DNA of 64,000 nt, taken from NCBI GenBank assembly GCA_021904315.1, contig CM038911.1, positions 17,085,390 through 17,149,389 of the forward strand, written 5' to 3'. Shown here one piece after another: positions 58,947 through 64,000 of this stretch (position 1 is the stretch's first letter; the number at the start of each line of letters is the position of its first letter). The notes under the pieces are model-generated. The model searched no databases. It worked only from the letters and a program-made list of their open reading frames with translations, and was not told the origin of the DNA. Both the position numbers and the translations under genes were made by a program. The stretch comes from Sphagnum magellanicum. Lineage: Eukaryota > Streptophyta > Sphagnopsida > Sphagnales > Sphagnaceae.

Positions 58947-59809
58947 TTGGTAGGCAAGGCCAACAAACCAGAGTTTACAAGGGAGTCCCAGAGTGTGTGT
59001 GTTTGTTTCATTAGAGTGGATGGTTGGGTTAAGGTTAACCCAAATAGTCCAACACAAGTCAAAAAAAAACAAACTGGTTCTGTTCTGGAACATGATTTGG
59101 TTCCTTTGCCCCCATGGCTGACCCAGTTTGGCCCCAAGCTAATGGATGTGCATGTGTAGATTTTGGGTGCACCCATCCAATTGACGGGTTGTTTTGAAGT
59201 GTACCCATCTACTTGTTGGGTTTCTTGATGGGTTATTTTGAAGTCTACCCATCTACTTGTTGGGTTTCTTCTCAAAATATGAATGTTGGGTAACTGATTT
59301 AATTATGCCTCTATATCATCTTCTTTTTTTTAGGTTGTCACTTGCCTTTTTGTATCACAAGGTTTCATATCACTATGAAATGTAAAAAACAATTCATATG
59401 ACTAATTTTTTAAATCATTTTTTAATTAAACATACAATTAGTTTCAATTCTTTTAAATCTTATTAAAGATGATATTTAAAAAAAATAAAATTGAAAGATT
59501 ATGCAAGAATTAATTAAAATAAAACATGTCAATTTTACTCAAATAAATTAAAATTTTAAAATAAAATAATTTTTTGAGATATAAATGTTTTTAATTAATT
59601 TGATGTTATTTTAAAAAATTTGAATAAGGCTTTGATGAAGATTTAATAACAAAAATCATAATGAAATTAAATTTTAATTGATTAATTTTGTTTGTATTGT
59701 TGTTGCTTTTTATGTTTTAAAATTTTATTATTGCCCTAAGATAGTAGACATGCATGTATAATTTTAGGCTTTACCAAAAGAATGTATGGGCAAACACAAC
59801 TAATTACTC
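58947..59809. other. intergenic DNA with a 44-bp tandem duplication
   Basis: Two 44-bp units (59186-59229 and 59230-59270) share TTTTGAAGTSTACCCATCTA and CTTGTTGGGTTTCTT. The remainder, after about 59280, is very AT-rich with no gene. Confidence 0.6.
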
Positions 59810-60070
59810 AGTTGTGGATGAAACTCAACTGAGTTAATATTTGGTTTCACCTAGGTAACCAATTCTGTAGGAAAATAGGTCTCATGCATAGGTAGATAGA
59901 TAAGAAAATAGGTAACTACTAGGTTTAAGTAGAGGGTTTATACATAGGTAAGGGTTGTTTTTACTACCTACCTTATAACAACCTGCTTGTGGGGTTGGTA
60001 GTAGGTAGGTAGGGAAAAAAAAAGCAACTGAGCTAACTAACCACCATGGTTAACTAAGGATCTATATTAG
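59810..60070 (-). repeat. dispersed repeat family C, copy 4
   Basis: It holds CTCAGTTGTGGATGAAACTC, TTTGGTTTCACCTAGGTAAC, TAGGTAGATAGATAAG, GTAGGTAGGTAGGG, and TGAGCTAACTAACCACCATG. These are, in reverse order and complement, the family C words of the copy at 52636-52965. Ends are eroded. Confidence 0.6.
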
Positions 60071-60089
60071 TTATAGATTTTTTAAAAAA

Positions 60090-60190
60090 TATATATATAT
60101 ATATATATGGTGAAATATTTGCATTTCCATAATTCTTCTTTTGCCTTAAGATACTTTTTAATGTAAATGGCAGTCACACACCCCTTGTTT
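60090..60190 (+). repeat. (AT)n run fused to a family B right-end fragment
   Basis: An (AT)n tract at about 60090-60108 leads straight into GGTGAAATATTTGCATTTCC and the rest of the family B right part, ending ACACACCCCTTGTT. Only the last 80 or so bases of the family are present. Confidence 0.7.
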
Positions 60191-60320
60191 TACCAAGTTT
60201 TTAGAAAATTTCATTACAAGAGAAAGTGGCTTTTATCACACAAAGGGCTGTGGTGGCTAGGGACACATGTATGAGGTAAACTGGATGGTTTCATCCCTTA
60301 CAATGTACAAATTGTGACGT

Positions 60321-60425
60321 TTTATTGTGGCAGGTCTTTTACATTCATTTATTGTGTCATAATAACCATCCCAATTTGTACATTAAAACAATAAATGAAT
60401 GTAAAAAAAGACCTGCCACAATAAA
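60321..60425. repeat. near-perfect 35-bp inverted repeat (hairpin)
   Basis: The arms 60321-60355 and 60388-60425 are reverse complements (TTTATTGTGGCAGGTC, T-run, ACATTCATTTATTGT), differing only in the length of one T run (four against seven). The loop is 32 nt. An outer AATGTACAAATTGTG at 60303-60317 can also pair with CAATTTGTACATT inside the loop, giving an alternative fold. The match suggests a young foldback MITE or a small-RNA hairpin. Confidence 0.85.
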
Positions 60426-60856
60426 CAGCAAAATTCAAAAACACTAAAAAATTTATGATTTAAAAATAATAATAATAAACATAATAGTAGTAATTCAAAA
60501 CCCCATAACTGGTGTAAAATTGACAGGTTAACTGGTGGTTATCAATCAGGTATCTAGAAGCCAACCCTTACACATAACTGATGGGTTATTACCAAAATAT
60601 ATATTGAACTAACTGGCACTCAATTTTTTTAATTAAAAAAACTTACCTAAAACTTACCTGATGGTTATGAAAAAAATCAATAACTGGGCCAACAGTGGGA
60701 TATATATATATATATATATATATAAGTTATCTGTAAAGTCAGGTGATTAGGGGGCGAGAACGGCCAGTTTTGGCATAATAGGGCATCAAACTTGTAACTG
60801 GGATTGAAAATTTTACAAAACGAAATAACTGGGACCCAAACTAGTTCTTCCACCAA
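60426..60856. other. AT-rich intergenic DNA with an (AT)n microsatellite
   Basis: An (AT)n run lies at about 60701-60723. There is no gene. Confidence 0.6.
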
Positions 60857-61140
60857 TTTTGGTGGTAAACTGAGTTTCATCTTGTGTTTCCTTTTCCATG
60901 AGCGTCTGTCTGCACTGCTGCTACATATATTTGCACTGCTCCTACCTGTACAACTACTATAATTACTCTTGAACCTTGTGCATTAAATGCTGAGTTTCAG
61001 CATTTCATACCTTGATTTAATAAAAATTTCCTTACTTTGCGGAGACGACTGAAAGAGGGGAAAGGGGGCAAAAGCAGAGGAGATAGGGGGTGAAACAGAG
61101 GGTGACATTTCACAGAGGGTGACTTTACGGATAACTCTAT
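60857..61140 (+). repeat. dispersed repeat family A, copy 2
   Basis: It starts TTTTGGTGGTAAACTGAGTT and ends GGGTGACTTTACGGATAACT and CT. The right-end word, reversed, opens copy 3 (18265) and also matches the TTATCCCTAAAGTCACCCTG words of the 63691-63921 array. The interior matches copy 1 over GTGCATTAAATGCTGAGTTT and ACTGAAAGAGGGGA. Confidence 0.75.
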
Positions 61141-62079
61141 TATATATACCTGTCTCATGCCAGCCAAAAATCAGCTTTGAACCCGACAAAAAGACAAACA
61201 GACTGGTTCGTATGAAAGTTTTAAAAAGGATCCAATACGAGGACTTGCATGAAATTGGAGTACACAATAGCAGAACCAGGCTGGTACATTAATATATACC
61301 AGCCTGGTCCTCCTGGTTGAGTCAATGTACTCAACACCTAATCAACACTGGTTTAGTTTGCTTAAACATCCTGCCCTTGCTCCCTTTCCCTTCTTGATTT
61401 TGAATGGGGATTCTCTTGTCCATGTCAAGAATTATGTAGAGGCCAGAAAACAGAGCATTTTCAAGAATGGCAAAGTCTAAAGACATAATAATAATAATAA
61501 ATAATAATAATAATAATAATAATAAAGATTCAAGACTAAAAAGGGATATTAAAAGTACTGCAAAATCTTTTGAATTTTGTCATTAAGTCAGATGCTTTTT
61601 TTTGGTGCATTATACCCATTTAACCTTTTGACTTTTGTTGTAAACGATAAAGACAAAAAATCCCAGCCCATCTCAATGCAAAAGACCTTTCATTTCATTA
61701 GTTCTCGTGCCCTGAACATCTTGATGGCAGACCACAAAACCATTTCAAAGTCAATGGTGACAAAGTGTGGAACTTCTGGCTATTAACACTCGAATGTCTC
61801 TGCTGAATTCTATTAACTTTTGATACAACCTCTCTCTCTCTTTGAATGAAAAGAGGTTACATGGTTGTCACCAATTGTGGTAGTACCAAAAAAGAGAAGA
61901 ATGGGTACGTTATTGATAACCCATGAATGGTAATCAATGATGAAAGAAGATTGTAAGTGTTAACCAAACATAGTCACACCTTGACAATATTTGATAATCA
62001 AATATTCTCTTGCAATCCTCTCTCATTGTTGATTATCAAATGCCCCCTTCTTCTTCTTTTCTTAGTATTCTTGTCCCAT
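61141..62079. other. intergenic DNA with an (AAT)n microsatellite
   Basis: ATTAATATATACCAGCCTGG and TACCAGCCTGG-like words near 61276-61306 form a short local repeat. An (AAT)n run lies at about 61486-61525. No gene is seen. Confidence 0.5.
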
Positions 62080-62412
62080 AGCTAACCACGATGGTTATTT
62101 ATGTAGTCACCATTCACACGTATCTACCTAGTAACCATTCACAAGTGCCTTACCTTTTTACTTATGTACTTAGTAACCACTTACACACTTACATAGGTTT
62201 AAGGTTTTAAGTTTTAGGATTTAGTGGAAGGAGGAGGGATTACATAGATAGGTTACCAACATGGGACCTTGATAATTAAGTTATGGTTCATCCATAGTTG
62301 AGTCATAAGGGGTTGTTGATGAAACCCATGTGGACTCAGTTAGGGGTTCATCCACAAATGAGCAATAACAGGCATCCAATGGATGGTGCTATGGCACTTG
62401 TTGGTTCAAAAA
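62080..62412 (+). repeat. dispersed repeat family C, copy 3
   Basis: It contains AGCTAACCACGATGGTTAT, TATCTACCTAGTAACC, GATAGGTTACCAACATGGGA, TATGGTTCATCCATAGTTGA and CATCCAATGGATGGTGC, in family C order, and ends GGCACTTGTTGGTTCA, a decayed right terminal repeat. Two GGTTCATCCAYA words suggest a small internal duplication. Confidence 0.65.
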
Positions 62413-63051
62413 CCAAGTTCAAAGAATTGGTGGGTTTCGTGAAAGAACCAACGGTTGAGGGTAGGTTCTTTGACCCATGCTTTCGAATTTTTTTTGGAAC
62501 CATGGTCATGGGTCAAAATTGATTTCCTTGATTATTGAGAACCGCCAGTTAAGGGTCCATATACCCAGCCCTTACCCACCTGTTCTTCCTTTGAAAAAAA
62601 GAGAATCACCCAACACACAGGCTCCAACCCAGGGTTATGTAAAACTATCGACAATACGAGGAGTGTTTACTTTTACTGGCAAATTTTTTGCCAAATTTTA
62701 ACCTTTAAAAAATCATTTCAACCTATATGAAGGGTTTTTCATTGCAAAAAAAAAAAGACCCAAATTTGCCAGATTTTGAAATATGTAATTGCCAGATTTT
62801 TATGATCAGTTCCAGTGGGTAGCCAAGAATATAGAAGGATTTTTTTTTGAAAAATTGGCAAATAGATTTTCTCAAACCCAAGGTATTGAGGTACTACTTC
62901 AGACAAAGATTCTTCATCAACTCAGTTTTATCAGCAACTCAAGTTTCTTCAACAAACTACTTCTTAGTACTACCTACAAGGTAGGGTTAGGATTTGATTG
63001 AAGGCAGTATAGTAGGTAGTATAATTGAAGCCTAGGCTAGTAATGCTCTTA
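62413..63051. other. intergenic DNA, no gene seen
   Basis: GGCAAATTTTTTGCCAAATT near 62679 and GTGGGTAGCCAAGAATATAG near 62816 echo words in the foldback element at 33721 and the segment at 17171, suggesting relics of a related family. No gene. Confidence 0.4.
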
Positions 63052-63400
63052 GAGCATCTCCAGCGGTGCTCAGTATATGACCCTGCAAAAATATTTTTCA
63101 CATCCAAGTTTAGTTATGTACTCTTTTGCAACCCCACCAATAAAACTGAAACTGGGACAGCAAATCGGTGGGGGGACTACTAATAGCAAACCACCTGGAC
63201 GAATCATTATGATGGGCCAATCAAAAAATACTGAGCAGCAGTTAGATCATGTTTATTACACTCTTTTCTGCAGGTTCACAGCGTGATGCGCCTTTCACCA
63301 GCCAAAACTATTTTCCGGAGCCAAACCGGCATGCGTTGGATTTTCTTCATCCAATTTTTCTGTGCAGGATCACAGACGGAGAGCACGGCTGGAGATGCTC
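63052..63400 (+). repeat. MITE family D, copy 3 (intact, PIF/Harbinger-like)
   Basis: The left end GAGCATCTCCAGCGGTGCTC and the reverse complement of the right end GAGCATCTCCAGCCGTGCTC match at 19 of 20 bases. TTA flanks the element on both sides (63049-63051 and 63401-63403), the three-base duplication typical of PIF/Harbinger transposons. Size is 349 bp and no protein is encoded. Its interior runs in the opposite sense to copy 2 for some words (for example TCACATCCAAGTTTAGTT and AGCAAACCACCTGGAC). Confidence 0.85.
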
Positions 63401-63690
63401 TTATGTAAGTAAGTTAGCCTCAACTACTTCGATTTCTAGAAAGAAAAACAATTGTTGAGTATTTTTAACTGTGTATTGATTGCTAGGTATCATGACTTGT
63501 AGCTTTACAGTTCTGTCCATACTAGTGTATAGTTGTAGCATTTAGGGTTTGATGCTGCCAATAATCAAGTAAAAAGGGTACCTGAAAATTTGAACCATAA
63601 TTTGAATATAGTCCTTGATGCTTAAAAAGAAGCTGTCAAAATTGGTCAATACAAATTCTGTGTAAAGTTTAAAGGGGGGAGGGGAGGAGG

Positions 63691-63921
63691 ACCCAATAAA
63701 GTTATCCCTAAAGTCACCCTGTCTTTGGGACCTAGTTTGACCCTGTAATCACCCTGTTCCATCCTCAAATTTGAGTATAGTCATAAAGTGAGCAAAACTG
63801 GGACCCAATAAAGTTATCCTCAAAGTCACCCTGTCTTTGAGACCTAGTTTCATGCTGTAATCCCCCTGTTTCATGATCCTCAAATTTGAATCTAGTGGTA
63901 AAGGGAGCAAAACTGTGTACC
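63691..63921. repeat. tandem duplication, 112-bp unit, two copies
   Basis: Units begin ACCCAATAAAGTTATCC at 63691 and 63803 and share AAAGTCACCCTGTCTTTG and GACCTAGTTT, then TCCTCAAATTTGA and GAGCAAAACTG. The first part matches the right end of repeat family A in reverse. Confidence 0.8.
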
Positions 63922-64000
63922 TTTAATGGAACTGGGTATCAGTTAGCAAGATTTTGCGACATTTTATTTTGACAAAACTTTGATTTAATGAAGAATATGA

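Noticed and set aside
1-64000. LTR retroelements, CRISPR arrays, rRNA genes or organelle DNA insertions
   Set aside because: No recognisable pol, gag or integrase signatures, no regularly spaced identical repeats of CRISPR type, and no rRNA or organelle gene sequence were seen by reading.

Overview
The window looks like nuclear DNA of a land plant with a large, repeat-rich, AT-rich genome. The evidence is GT-AG introns of about 80-1600 bp, a plant-only SOSEKI (DUF966) polarity gene, an EMS1/EXS-type LRR receptor kinase, a plant RepHel Helitron whose 3' end (hairpin, then CTAG before T) has the plant consensus form, and many miniature inverted-repeat elements. The divergent SOSEKI and the oversized EMS1-like receptor suggest a non-seed plant such as a fern or lycophyte; this is an inference and no species is claimed. 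There are no bacterial operons, rRNA genes, CRISPR arrays or confident tRNA genes.

Layout. 1-4.1 kb: AT-rich intergenic DNA with a possible SINE. 5.0-8.6 kb (-): a four-exon SOSEKI gene with a pyrimidine/purine-rich leader up to about 9.5 kb. 9.5-23.4 kb: intergenic DNA packed with at least four families of short dispersed repeats (called A, B, C and D here), tandem duplications, one orphan exon-like fragment and one GC-richer gene-like island near 21.3-21.9 kb. 23.7-29.02 kb (+): a decayed autonomous Helitron split by a 0.8-kb terminal-inverted-repeat element. 29-33.7 kb: AT-rich sequence with one perfect hairpin. 33.7-35.0 kb: a foldback element carrying a second copy of the sequence that split the Helitron. 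35.3-36.8 kb (-): a decayed DDE (Tigger/jerky-like) transposase. 38.8-43.2 kb (+): a multi-exon F-box gene whose protein has two tandem copies of a basic module and a C-terminal CxxC...CxxC motif. 44.65-50.03 kb (-): a three-exon EMS1-like receptor kinase, convergent with the F-box gene. 50-64 kb: the receptor's upstream region, a minisatellite, then more copies of repeats A-D, several tandem arrays and a near-perfect hairpin at 60.3 kb.

Function. The three host genes fit plant development and signalling: SOSEKI proteins polymerise at cell corners and edges, EMS1-type kinases perceive small secreted TPD1-like proteins, and F-box proteins recruit targets to SCF ubiquitin ligases. Nothing in the sequence shows they form one pathway. 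The strongest leads are the duplicated-module F-box protein and its 84-nt in-frame cassette with a TGA, the atypical SOSEKI DIX-like domain, and the nested Helitron/foldback repeat pair. No LTR retroelement, Polinton or virus copy was recognised.
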